A program made the position numbers and the translations under genes. Positions 30,837-38,035 of a stretch of 38,035 nt of DNA are shown here, piece by piece. Below the pieces are notes generated by a model. That model was given only the letters and a program-made list of their open reading frames with translations. It did no database searches and was not told where the DNA came from. The DNA is from Clostridia bacterium. GTDB taxonomy: Bacteria; Bacillota; Clostridia; Christensenellales; Borkfalkiaceae. The stretch's first letter is position 1. Every line of letters begins with the position of its first letter. The stretch is from NCBI GenBank assembly GCA_021203865.1, contig JAJQAJ010000095.1:1-38035 (forward strand). Reading direction: 5' to 3'.

Positions 30837-31676
30837 CTATATCACCCCCTTCAAAAGATTGCATGCCTTTTCGCGTTCTCTTTTTTCAAAGGGTGCGTAC
30901 ATTGTGGCTCTCGCCATAGCCTCGTCAAAGTCGATTTCAAACCCGTCAAAATCTGGCCCGTCGACGCAGGCAAACTTCGTCACACCACCTACGGTTAGGC
31001 GGCAGCAGCCGCACATGCCTGTGCCGTCTATCATTATGGGGTTCATTGAGCACAATGTGGGAACGCCAAACTCCTTCGTCACAGCGACGACATACTTCAT
31101 CATGACGAGAGGTCCTATCGCTATCACGCGGTCAAAATTCGCGCCGGCCTCAATTTCCGACCTCACAGCGTCAGTCACAAGCCCCTTGGCGCCGTACGAG
31201 CCGTCATCCGTCATGACGGTGAGCTTGTCCGACGCGGCTTTGAACTCGTCTTCCAAAAATAAAAGGTCCCTGGTTCTGAATCCTATGACGTTCGTGACGC
31301 GCGCGCCAAGCTCGCTAAGTCTTTGCGCCACGGGCAGCGCAATCGCGCATCCGACGCCCCCGCCGACGACGAGGACGTTTTTTAGCCCCTCAACCTCGGT
31401 AGGCCTCCCCAAAGGCCCGACAAAATCGGCTATAAAGTCACCTTCGTTTTTCTGGTTAAGCATCATTGTTGTCGCGCCGACAATCTGGAATATTATCCTC
31501 ACGGTGCCTTCGGACCTGTCAAAACCCGCGACGGTCAGAGGAATTCTCTCACCGTTTTCGTCAACCCTCAAAATTATGAACTGTCCGGCAAGGGCTTTTT
31601 TCGCCACAAGCGGCGCCACTATGTCCATGAGGGTGACTGTTGGGTTCAAAATCTTTTTTCTTGCAATTTTGTACAT
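30837..31676 (-). CDS. nfnA: NfnA, small FAD/2Fe-2S subunit
   Basis: Sulfide dehydrogenase/dihydroorotate dehydrogenase electron-transfer-like flavoprotein that pairs with NfnB. About 279 residues: an FAD-binding beta barrel (GQFIILRVDENGERIPLT), an NAD-binding half with VLVVGGGVGCAIALPVAQRL, and a 2Fe-2S cysteine cluster GTGMCGCCRLTV with a further Cys in FACVDGPDFDG. The ATG at 31676 has GGAG seven bases upstream; an earlier start has no conserved residues. First gene of its operon, divergent from guaB. Confidence 0.9.
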   Translation of the reverse strand: MYKIARKKILNPTVTLMDIVAPLVAKKALAGQFIILRVDENGERIPLTVAGFDRSEGTVRIIFQIVGATTMMLNQKNEGDFIADFVGPLGRPTEVEGLKNVLVVGGGVGCAIALPVAQRLSELGARVTNVIGFRTRDLLFLEDEFKAASDKLTVMTDDGSYGAKGLVTDAVRSEIEAGANFDRVIAIGPLVMMKYVVAVTKEFGVPTLCSMNPIMIDGTGMCGCCRLTVGGVTKFACVDGPDFDGFEIDFDEAMARATMYAPFEKREREKACNLLKGVI

Positions 31677-31707
31677 TTTCGCTCCACATGTTTTAGTTAA
31701 TGTTTTC

Positions 31708-31736
31708 AGTTTACATAATCCCGCGGAAAAAATCAA
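31708..31736 (-). promoter_or_regulatory. Probable promoter for nfnAB
   Basis: Minus-strand TTGATT (31731-31736), 17-bp spacer, TAAACT (31708-31713). The -10 box is imperfect. Confidence 0.45.
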
Positions 31737-31851
31737 TCAAAACGTTCAGCGCGAATTTACGGCGGATACCGCACATGTTGGGTCAAACAATTGAAAATAC
31801 GGGAAATATTCCCCATATCTTGTGTATTTTCGCTTAAAGCTCTTCTTATGC

Positions 31852-31881
31852 TTGACATCTTCAAATCAAAATGTCTAAAAT
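31852..31881 (+). promoter_or_regulatory. Promoter for guaB
   Basis: TTGACA (31852-31857), 18-bp spacer, TAAAAT (31876-31881). A short inverted repeat GACAT-N12-ATGTC overlaps it. The predicted leader of about 23 nt leaves no room for a purine riboswitch. Confidence 0.7.
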
Positions 31882-31910
31882 AAATCAATGTTTCAAAGAG
31901 AGGTCAATTT

Positions 31911-33416
31911 ATGGCAACTTTTATCGATGAACCTTCACACACCTTCAACGAATACCTCCTCATTCCCGGGTATTCATCAGCCGACTGCGTGCCCAAAAAC
32001 GTCAAACTTGACACGCCTCTCGTGAAATTCAAAAAAGGCGAGACACCGTCCATAATCATGAAAACACCGATGGTTTCCGCCATCATGCAGTCCGTGTCCG
32101 ACGACAGGCTCGCAGTCGCTTTGGCAAGATCCGGGGGTGTTTCTTTCATATACGGTTCCCAGACCATTGAGAACGAGGCGGCGATGGTGGCGAGCGTCAA
32201 AGCGTACAAGGCCGGATTTGTGCCATCCGACTGTAACATCCGTCCCGACGCCACCCTTTCGGACATCCTAAAACTTAAAGAAACCACAGGACACACGACC
32301 GTGGCCGTAACGGACAACGGCAGCGACGACGGCAAACTTTTAGGGCTCGTCACAAGCCGAGACTATCGGGTGAGCAGGCTTCCCCTTGACTCTAAGGTTG
32401 AGACCTTCATGACACCTCTCAAAAATCTCATAACGGCCAAAGAGGGCATAACGCTTTCCGAAGCGAACGACATCATCTGGGACAACAAACTAAACGCCCT
32501 TCCCATAGTCACGAAGGACGGCAGGCTGGCGTACTTCGTCTTCCGCAAAGACTACGAACAGCACAAGGAAAACCCCGACGAAACGCTGGACGAACAGAAA
32601 AGATACGTCGTGGGAGCCGGCATAAACACGAGGGACTATGAAAAGAGGGTTCCCGCGCTTTTGGAAGCGGGTGCGGACGTCCTCTGCATAGACTCATCCG
32701 AGGGCTTTTCCGAATGGCAGAAGAGAACAATTGACTTCATACGCGCCAAATACGGCGACAGCGTAAGAGTCGGAGCCGGAAACGTCGTAGATAAAGAGGG
32801 CTTTGAATTCCTCGCCGACGCGGGAGCGGACTTCATCAAAGTCGGCATCGGCGGCGGGTCCATATGCATAACCAGGGAAACAAAGGCGATAGGAAGAGGC
32901 CAGGCGACGGCGCTCATAGAAGTGTGCAAAGCGAGAGACGAATACTACAAAAAACACGGCGTGTATATCCCGGTATGTTCGGACGGAGGAATAGCCTTCG
33001 ACCACCACCTCATTTTGGCTCTCGCCATGGGCGCGGACTTCGCCATGCTCGGAAGGTATTTCGCGAGATTTGACGAATCGCCCTCCGCAAAAGTTCTTTT
33101 GAACGGCACGTACGTCAAAGAATACTGGGGTGAGGGAAGCAACAGGGCGAGAAACTGGCAAAGATACGATCTCGGTGGAGATCAGAAGCTCTCCTTTGAA
33201 GAGGGCGTGGACAGCTATGTGCCCTACGCCGGCTCACTCAAAGACAACGTTGAAAAAACGGTCAGCAAAATAAAGTCAACAATGTGCAACTGCGGCGCGC
33301 TCACGCTTGAAGAATTCAGAAACAAGGCTAAACTTACTCTTGTCTCCGCGACAAGCATTCTGGAGGGCGGGGCGCACGACGTCATAAGAAAAGAAACCAC
33401 CAACACGCAGCGCTAA
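31911..33416 (+). CDS. guaB: IMP dehydrogenase, Tritrichomonas foetus-type
   Basis: Oxidises IMP to XMP with NAD+, the committed step of GMP synthesis. 501 residues. The TIM barrel is interrupted by a CBS pair (about 105-225). The catalytic cysteine is C319 in [12 protein letters not shown], and the mobile flap carries R418-Y419 in [16 protein letters not shown]. From memory of the T. foetus enzyme, C319, R418 and Y419 have the same numbers there, and long stretches ([40 protein letters not shown]) agree. This subfamily differs from the usual bacterial GuaB (GIGPGSICTTR, YRGMGS). GAGAGGT precedes the ATG. Monocistronic, with its own promoter and terminator. Confidence 0.96.
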   Translation: MATFIDEPSHTFNEYLLIPGYSSADCVPKNVKLDTPLVKFKKGETPSIIMKTPMVSAIMQSVSDDRLAVALARSGGVSFIYGSQTIENEAAMVASVKAYKAGFVPSDCNIRPDATLSDILKLKETTGHTTVAVTDNGSDDGKLLGLVTSRDYRVSRLPLDSKVETFMTPLKNLITAKEGITLSEANDIIWDNKLNALPIVTKDGRLAYFVFRKDYEQHKENPDETLDEQKRYVVGAGINTRDYEKRVPALLEAGADVLCIDSSEGFSEWQKRTIDFIRAKYGDSVRVGAGNVVDKEGFEFLADAGADFIKVGIGGGSICITRETKAIGRGQATALIEVCKARDEYYKKHGVYIPVCSDGGIAFDHHLILALAMGADFAMLGRYFARFDESPSAKVLLNGTYVKEYWGEGSNRARNWQRYDLGGDQKLSFEEGVDSYVPYAGSLKDNVEKTVSKIKSTMCNCGALTLEEFRNKAKLTLVSATSILEGGAHDVIRKETTNTQR

Positions 33417-33423
33417 ACCGGAT

Positions 33424-33456
33424 AAAAAAACGAGCACCCCGTGGGGTGCCTTTTTT
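33424..33456. terminator. Terminator between guaB and the helicase gene
   Basis: Hairpin GCACCC-CGTG-GGGTGC (33434-33449) with TTTTTT after it on the plus strand and, in reverse, T7 (33424-33430). It can serve both convergent genes. Confidence 0.85.
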
Positions 33457-33465
33457 ATTGCTCTT

Positions 33466-36400
33466 TCATTCCTCTTCGTCAAGGCCAAGCTGTCTGTCGA
33501 TGTCGTCAAGTTCCTCCTTCAACGCGGCGATGGTCCTGTCGTAGTTTTTGACGTTGGAGAGTTCAAACTCAATGGAGCTTTTTTTCTTCGTCTTTTCGTC
33601 ATATCTTTGGTAGTAGTTTTTGAGAACGGCGTCAAGCGTGTCGAGGAAGTTGTCAATCCTCGTCATGTAACCCATCTGCTTGACTCCAAGCTCGACGTAG
33701 TACTTCCCCGCACCTTTCAGCCAAACATAAGGTTTGGTGTTTTCCATGCCGGCGGGGATGACTATCTCAAACCCTCTGTATGAGCACACGCTTTCCTCTT
33801 TGTAATGGAAGTTGGTTTCAAAAATCTTTTCGGAAATCTTTCCTCTCGCTTCTCTGTGCTCGGCGATAACCTTGTTGTCAAGCGCTATGAATTTCTTGTT
33901 TCGGGCTTTCTCTTCGGGAGACAAACCCTTCTCTTCGATTTCGAGTAATTCAGCGGATACCTCCTCCTCATCGGAGCTTTGCGTGGCATCAGAAACATCC
34001 GGGGACGCAGCGAGAAGCTCATCCATGGCAGTCTTATTTTCTTCCGGGCTCTTGGCGTCAGCCTCAATGGAAACATCGCCCTCTGTTTTGTCTTTTTCGG
34101 CCGCGGCCTCAGCCACCCTCTTCGCCTTTCTCTCAGCGGCGAGCTTCTGTCTCTCCGCTTTCCATTCGTCGAGCCCATCAAACTCCTTCATGACGCCAGC
34201 GTACATGTTTATGTCGGCCTCGCAATTTTCTATTCTGAGTTTGTCAGCCGCTATCTGTTCGGGAAGTTCGGAAAGCTCTTGTGTAAGGTCCGCCCTATTC
34301 TCCTCATACTTCCTTTTGAGCGTGAGATACGTGGCGAGCTCGTTTGCCTTTTCGACACGTTTCTTTATGAGCGGATTGCCGACGGCAAGAGCCTTGACCT
34401 CGGCGTAGTTCAAAACTGAATCCTTTATGTCCTCACCGGATCTCGCACCGTAGGAGCCCGATAGAATTTCACTTATGAATCTTTGCTTGGATTCAAGAAT
34501 CTGCCAGGAATACGCATCAAAACTGCCTTCCGTGATGTATCTGAATATGAAGACCTTTTCGTTCATGTTGCCGGGACGAAGAATTCGGCCCTCCCTCTGA
34601 ACCATGTCGGCGGGCCGCCACGGAATGTCGGTGTGGTGTATGGCGACGAGTCTGTCCTGCACGTTCATGCCGAGTCCCATTTTAAACGTCGAGCCTATGA
34701 GAATTCTCACATCACCGCGTCTCACCTTCTCAAAAAGCTTCAGCCTCACTTCATCCGTCTGCGCGTCGTGTATGTAGGCTATCTCAGATGCCGGAACGCC
34801 GAACGACAGCAGAATTCTTTTGAGTTCATCATAAATGTTGAACTTTTCCTTTGGTGTGGATGTGTCGCAGAAGACGAGCTGAGTGCCTCTCATGAACGAA
34901 TAATTTTTGTATATTTCAAAGACCCGCTCGGCGCATCTTCTGACTTTGCAGTCCTCCGTCTCGGGAGAGGCCGGTACCTTGAGTCTCAGATCAAGAGCCG
35001 CAAGTCTTCCGTCCGTCGTTATAAGAAGCATGTTGTCCACTTTTCTGTCAACTCTCTTGTTTCTCACGTTGTCCGCTCGGACAGAAATTAATTTAAGAAA
35101 ATCGGCGAACTCCTTCGTCTTTGGTATGAGAACGTCCGTGTATCCGTCAGTGACGGGCACCCCGTCGGAAGTTTCCGGACTGTGGAAATCGGCTATGAGG
35201 GCGAGCTCAGAGGTGAGCTCAGGAAGGTTGTGAAAACGCGAAAACCTTGTCGCGAGCCTGTAACCGGACGTGTCGACGTCGACCTCAAACTCCGTCACCT
35301 TTTCGCCGAACATCCCCGCCCAGCTGTCAAAATTCTGAGTGAGGCCGTACTCCAGTTCATCGGGCTGAAGGTAAGTCTGCATGACGAAGGTTTCAACAAC
35401 AGAGTTTGTGAGCGGCGTGCCGGTCGCAAGGACAACTCCTCCGCCGCCGTTTTTCTTCTGCACGAGTCTAACCTTGTTGAGCATGTCCGTACATTTCGCC
35501 GAGCCCAGGGTGCTTATGCCCAAAACGCCGTCTATGTTTGTGTCGACGGCTAGATTCTTATAGTTGTGAGCCTCGTCAACAAAAAGCCTGGTCACGCCGA
35601 GGCCGTCAAAATAAATCGTTTTTTTGTCGTCTTTTTGCCCGGCGAGTTTGTCTCTCTTTTTGGTGAGGGCGGTCTGCCTCCTTCTAAGTTTAGATGACGC
35701 GACAGTGGCGGGAACCGAAGAAATCTTGTCAAGCTGCTCATCCAGCTGTTCTTTTTGGAACTTCACGGAAACCGGTATCCTTTCAAAACAGCTGTACGGG
35801 ATTATTATGGCGTCATGGTCCTCGTCCCGCATTTTGAGAAGAGTGTTATCCCGGGTTTTGGGCGTAAAATCCTTTGAGGAGATGACGAGTATGTCCGCGA
35901 GCGGATAGATTTTTTTGAAAATGTCGGCCCACTGCGCGACGATGTTGTTGGGCACGACATACATGTTCTTTTCGGAAAGTCCCATGCGGCGAAGTTCCAT
36001 GCCCGCGGCGACCATTATGAATGTCTTCCCGGCGCCGACTTCGTGAGCCAAAAGCGTGTTGGGGCTGTAAAGTATACGTGACACCGCGCATTTCTGGTAA
36101 TCGTACAAGGACACGTCAGAGGACATCCCAGGGAAATGCAGAAGACTGCCGTCAAAAGTCCTTTTTCTTATGGCGCAGTATTTTCTGTTGTAAATGTCTT
36201 CAAGACGCGCGCGCCTGGTGCCATCCTCCCACACCCATCTTCTGAAGGTGTCAATGAGAAGTTTCTGCCTGTCAAGCGCCTGGACGGTTTCGTCCTTGTT
36301 TATTATCTGTGTGTATGTCCCTCTCTCCTTGTTGTAGACCTCGTTGTACACCGTGGGATTTTTCATATTGAGAGTGAGTTCTATGATTTCGAGAGCGTTC

Positions 36401-37404
36401 AGCCTCTTCGTGCCGTAAGTCTCGAAAAGCCTCGCGTCAGAATAGAAATATGTGTAATAAGATATCTCCCACGTCCCGGTGTACGGGTCCCTGGATACTG
36501 GGTATTTCTTGTCAAAAAGATAATACAGGAAGTCCTGTATGACGTCGGAAGGAACCCAAGGAGAACCCAGCGTCACATAAATGTCCGCAGCAGGCACTTT
36601 CGGCGGCATGACGCGTTTCAAAGCCTCTACATTCGAAGAAAAATATCCGAGGTACTTATCGTCAGCAGCGAGAGCGGCGTCAAGCTTTGTCTGGAGATTC
36701 CCGGTGAGATACTCGTCAGCGCTCTCCCATGCCTTATAGAAGCATTCATCCCACTTTTCCGGGTTTTGAAAAATCTGGCCTTTGAGCGAGGACAAAATTT
36801 CTTTAAAATCAAGCCCGGTTATTTCCGAGATGTACTCTATATCAACCCTCCCCAAATTTGATATGGATAAAATTAGGCCGTCATCGGCGCTCTCAGCGTG
36901 CACACCGTATGCGCGAAAGTCGTGAGAATATGGGTTGACATACGTCAGGGGCATGTCCATGCACGTGACCTCGTTTACGTGCGCCTCCCACTTTTCCCTC
37001 TTTATTCGCTCTCTCTCTTCCTTTTCCTGCTGTTTTTTGAGTTTGGCTTCTTCAGCCTTGCGTTCTCTTTCCCTTCTTTCCTCTTCAAGGCGCTCCCACC
37101 AGGTCTGTTTCTGAGGCGCACTATTCTTTGTCGTCTGCTCCCTTCTAAATCCGAAGATGTCGCCAAACGGACCATAATCGTCGTCTTCATCCTCGTCGTC
37201 GTAATCGTCAAACTCATCGCCCTCAAATTCATCTTCCTCAGCGTATTCTTCTTTCTCAGCGCCATCATCGACGTATTCGGCTTCTTCGCTGTATTCACTG
37301 GAATTGTCAGAAAAAACAACACTTCCCAACAGCAAATCGACAAAATCAGAGTAGCTGATTCTGTCTTTTTTTCCGCCGTTTTTATTGTTTTTGTCGTCAT
37401 CCAT
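33466..37404 (-). CDS. Large SNF2-type DEAD/DEAH helicase resembling conjugative-element helicases
   Basis: 1312 residues. A strongly acidic segment (about 35-78) and a charged coiled coil (about 100-140) precede a long unassigned region, then an SF2 motor: LYDYQKCAV, Walker A HEVGAGKT (454-461), DEAH in LFVDEAHNYKNL (610-613), motif III ATGTPLTNS, motif V STFKMGLGMNVQ and motif VI MVQREGRILRPG. The motor and following stretches (RGTQLVFCDTSTPK, VRNKRVDRKVDNML, AEVKALAVGNPLIKK) closely resemble the very large helicases, often fused to a methylase, carried by integrative conjugative elements and plasmids of Bacillota. Here no methylase domain, relaxase, integrase or transfer gene is adjacent. 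Function unknown; a domesticated element gene or a defence/anti-restriction role are guesses. Own promoter; weak ribosome site. Confidence 0.85.
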   Translation of the reverse strand: MDDDKNNKNGGKKDRISYSDFVDLLLGSVVFSDNSSEYSEEAEYVDDGAEKEEYAEEDEFEGDEFDDYDDEDEDDDYGPFGDIFGFRREQTTKNSAPQKQTWWERLEEERRERERKAEEAKLKKQQEKEERERIKREKWEAHVNEVTCMDMPLTYVNPYSHDFRAYGVHAESADDGLILSISNLGRVDIEYISEITGLDFKEILSSLKGQIFQNPEKWDECFYKAWESADEYLTGNLQTKLDAALAADDKYLGYFSSNVEALKRVMPPKVPAADIYVTLGSPWVPSDVIQDFLYYLFDKKYPVSRDPYTGTWEISYYTYFYSDARLFETYGTKRLNALEIIELTLNMKNPTVYNEVYNKERGTYTQIINKDETVQALDRQKLLIDTFRRWVWEDGTRRARLEDIYNRKYCAIRKRTFDGSLLHFPGMSSDVSLYDYQKCAVSRILYSPNTLLAHEVGAGKTFIMVAAGMELRRMGLSEKNMYVVPNNIVAQWADIFKKIYPLADILVISSKDFTPKTRDNTLLKMRDEDHDAIIIPYSCFERIPVSVKFQKEQLDEQLDKISSVPATVASSKLRRRQTALTKKRDKLAGQKDDKKTIYFDGLGVTRLFVDEAHNYKNLAVDTNIDGVLGISTLGSAKCTDMLNKVRLVQKKNGGGGVVLATGTPLTNSVVETFVMQTYLQPDELEYGLTQNFDSWAGMFGEKVTEFEVDVDTSGYRLATRFSRFHNLPELTSELALIADFHSPETSDGVPVTDGYTDVLIPKTKEFADFLKLISVRADNVRNKRVDRKVDNMLLITTDGRLAALDLRLKVPASPETEDCKVRRCAERVFEIYKNYSFMRGTQLVFCDTSTPKEKFNIYDELKRILLSFGVPASEIAYIHDAQTDEVRLKLFEKVRRGDVRILIGSTFKMGLGMNVQDRLVAIHHTDIPWRPADMVQREGRILRPGNMNEKVFIFRYITEGSFDAYSWQILESKQRFISEILSGSYGARSGEDIKDSVLNYAEVKALAVGNPLIKKRVEKANELATYLTLKRKYEENRADLTQELSELPEQIAADKLRIENCEADINMYAGVMKEFDGLDEWKAERQKLAAERKAKRVAEAAAEKDKTEGDVSIEADAKSPEENKTAMDELLAASPDVSDATQSSDEEEVSAELLEIEEKGLSPEEKARNKKFIALDNKVIAEHREARGKISEKIFETNFHYKEESVCSYRGFEIVIPAGMENTKPYVWLKGAGKYYVELGVKQMGYMTRIDNFLDTLDAVLKNYYQRYDEKTKKKSSIEFELSNVKNYDRTIAALKEELDDIDRQLGLDEEE

Positions 37405-37448
37405 ATATAGTCTAAAACCCCGTCAAAAGCTCTTTCTTTTTACAAGAT

Positions 37449-37478
37449 ATTGTAGTGTAAAAAGGTCCTCAAAGTCAA
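37449..37478 (-). promoter_or_regulatory. Promoter for the helicase gene
   Basis: Minus-strand TTGACT (37473-37478), 18-bp spacer, TACAAT (37449-37454). Leader about 38 nt. Confidence 0.6.
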
Positions 37479-37889
37479 CCTATATGAGGAATGGAGAGAA
37501 AATAAAAAAACCGCGTCGCCACGCAAAAAAGCGATGGGTTTCCCAAATAAATAATCGGTTACGGCCCGAAAAACACCAAAGGCTGACAAATCAAATCTTC
37601 AAAGAATTTTGGTTGAAGGATTTATGGGAACAAACGAAAATGACGCAAAACATATCAGTGAGGCACCAGGCCGGATTGACAAAATAGGTCAAAAACGACG
37701 AATCAAATTCAATCAGAAGACACAAAGTTGAACGCGTCGTTCAAGATATCTGAAATTGAAACTTTCTCGCGAAATCAAAAAAATTACAATTTTATGTTGC
37801 CGTAAAGAAGAGGACGAACAAACCGTCGATCATCGCTGCATGAACAACGCAAAAGCTACTAAATCCCGAAATGTGCAGCCGGGATGTTA
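37479..37889. other. Intergenic region with only doubtful short frames
   Basis: About 410 bases upstream of the helicase promoter. On the plus strand a 35-codon frame (37624-37731) starts at an ATG after GAAGGA, and another short frame overlaps it further on; together they look like possible gene debris but match nothing recognised. A weak inverted repeat TCCCG / CGGGA near 37864-37884 could terminate the nuclease gene on the minus strand. Confidence 0.3.
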
Positions 37890-38035
37890 TCAGAGAAGTT
37901 TTGAGTTGTCTACCGAGATAATTTCTTTTTTGACGACGTGTTTTTTCGTCTTCGAATCGTACACGATGCCGAGAAGCAGTACATCCCCTTTGTATTCGTA
38001 AAAGTTCTTGTAATATCTTTTGTCTTTGATTTGGG
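37890..38035 (-). CDS. C-terminal end of a PD-(D/E)XK nuclease-family AAA-ATPase-like protein (partial)
   Basis: The window edge cuts this minus-strand gene; 47 codons plus the stop are visible. The end reads QIKDKRYYKNFYEYKGD then VLLLGIVYDSKTKKHVV. This closely resembles the C-terminus of the PDDEXK_9 domain found in AAA-ATPase-like (DUF1703 neighbourhood) proteins, whose typical end is EQIKEKKY...GKVLLVGISYDKKTKKH. These proteins occur in many copies in gut anaerobes; their role is not settled. The call rests on a short stretch. Its gene start lies beyond 38035. Confidence 0.7.
   Translation of the reverse strand, partial: QIKDKRYYKNFYEYKGDVLLLGIVYDSKTKKHVVKKEIISVDNSKLL

Noticed and set aside
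37624-37731. 35-codon plus-strand frame near the right edge
   Set aside because: Weak ribosome site, no promoter, no family; kept only as a remark in the intergenic entry.
1-38035. CRISPR arrays, tRNA, rRNA, insertion sequences, prophage
   Set aside because: No regularly spaced repeats with unique spacers, no tRNA or rRNA signatures, no transposase or integrase motifs seen.

Overview
This window looks like the core chromosome of an anaerobic member of the Clostridia (Bacillota), probably an uncultured gut-type lineage. The support is the Bacillus/Clostridium-style order ftsK-rimO-pgsA-cinA-recA-rny, together with spoVG, a DUF4364 protein, a TIGR03905 (TSCPD) protein, a DUF815 ATPase and an electron-bifurcating NfnAB pair. 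GC content is moderate with AT-rich intergenic stretches, and promoters are mostly close to the sigma-A consensus (TTGACA/TATAAT, 16-18 bp spacers). No tRNA, rRNA, CRISPR array or insertion sequence was seen.

Layout. (1) 1-11,771, minus strand: ftsK, rimO, pgsA, cinA, recA and nadE, tightly packed, then rny on its own promoter. (2) 11,930-14,686: ilvC (minus) diverges from a DUF815 AAA+ ATPase (plus), followed by spoVG on its own promoter. (3) 14,775-20,894, minus strand: a stripped-down division cluster mraZ, rsmH, an acidic single-pass membrane protein in the ftsL position, ftsQ/divIB, an ftsA homologue with degraded nucleotide motifs, and ftsZ with a long repeat-rich tail. None of the peptidoglycan-synthesis genes usually inside this cluster is present. 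Three copies of a 14-bp near-palindrome lie between ftsQ and ftsA. (4) 21,494-25,552: rpsT (plus), then ECF S-component, coaX, hom and a RimK-type ATP-grasp ligase (minus). (5) 25,969-27,500: a NUDIX ADP-sugar pyrophosphatase, an unrecognised 246-residue protein and what looks like a frameshifted small gene, all minus. (6) 27,866-28,655: DUF4364 regulator and TIGR03905 protein (plus). (7) 28,723-31,676, minus: nfnA, nfnB, an unrecognised protein, and a small hydrophobic gene with broken frame. (8) 31,911-33,416: guaB of the Tritrichomonas foetus type. (9) 33,466-37,404, minus: a 1312-residue SNF2-type helicase resembling those of integrative conjugative elements, but with no element genes beside it. 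(10) 37,890-38,035, minus: the C-terminal end of a PD-(D/E)XK nuclease-family protein cut by the window edge.

The most unusual material is in the division cluster: iterated operator-like repeats, an FtsA relative that has probably lost ATP binding, a novel membrane protein in the FtsL slot, and a low-complexity FtsZ linker. Also notable are the orphan helicase, the T. foetus-type IMPDH, and a 14-nt perfect complementarity between the ilvC terminator and the ftsK start region. No complete undescribed system can be proven from sequence alone.
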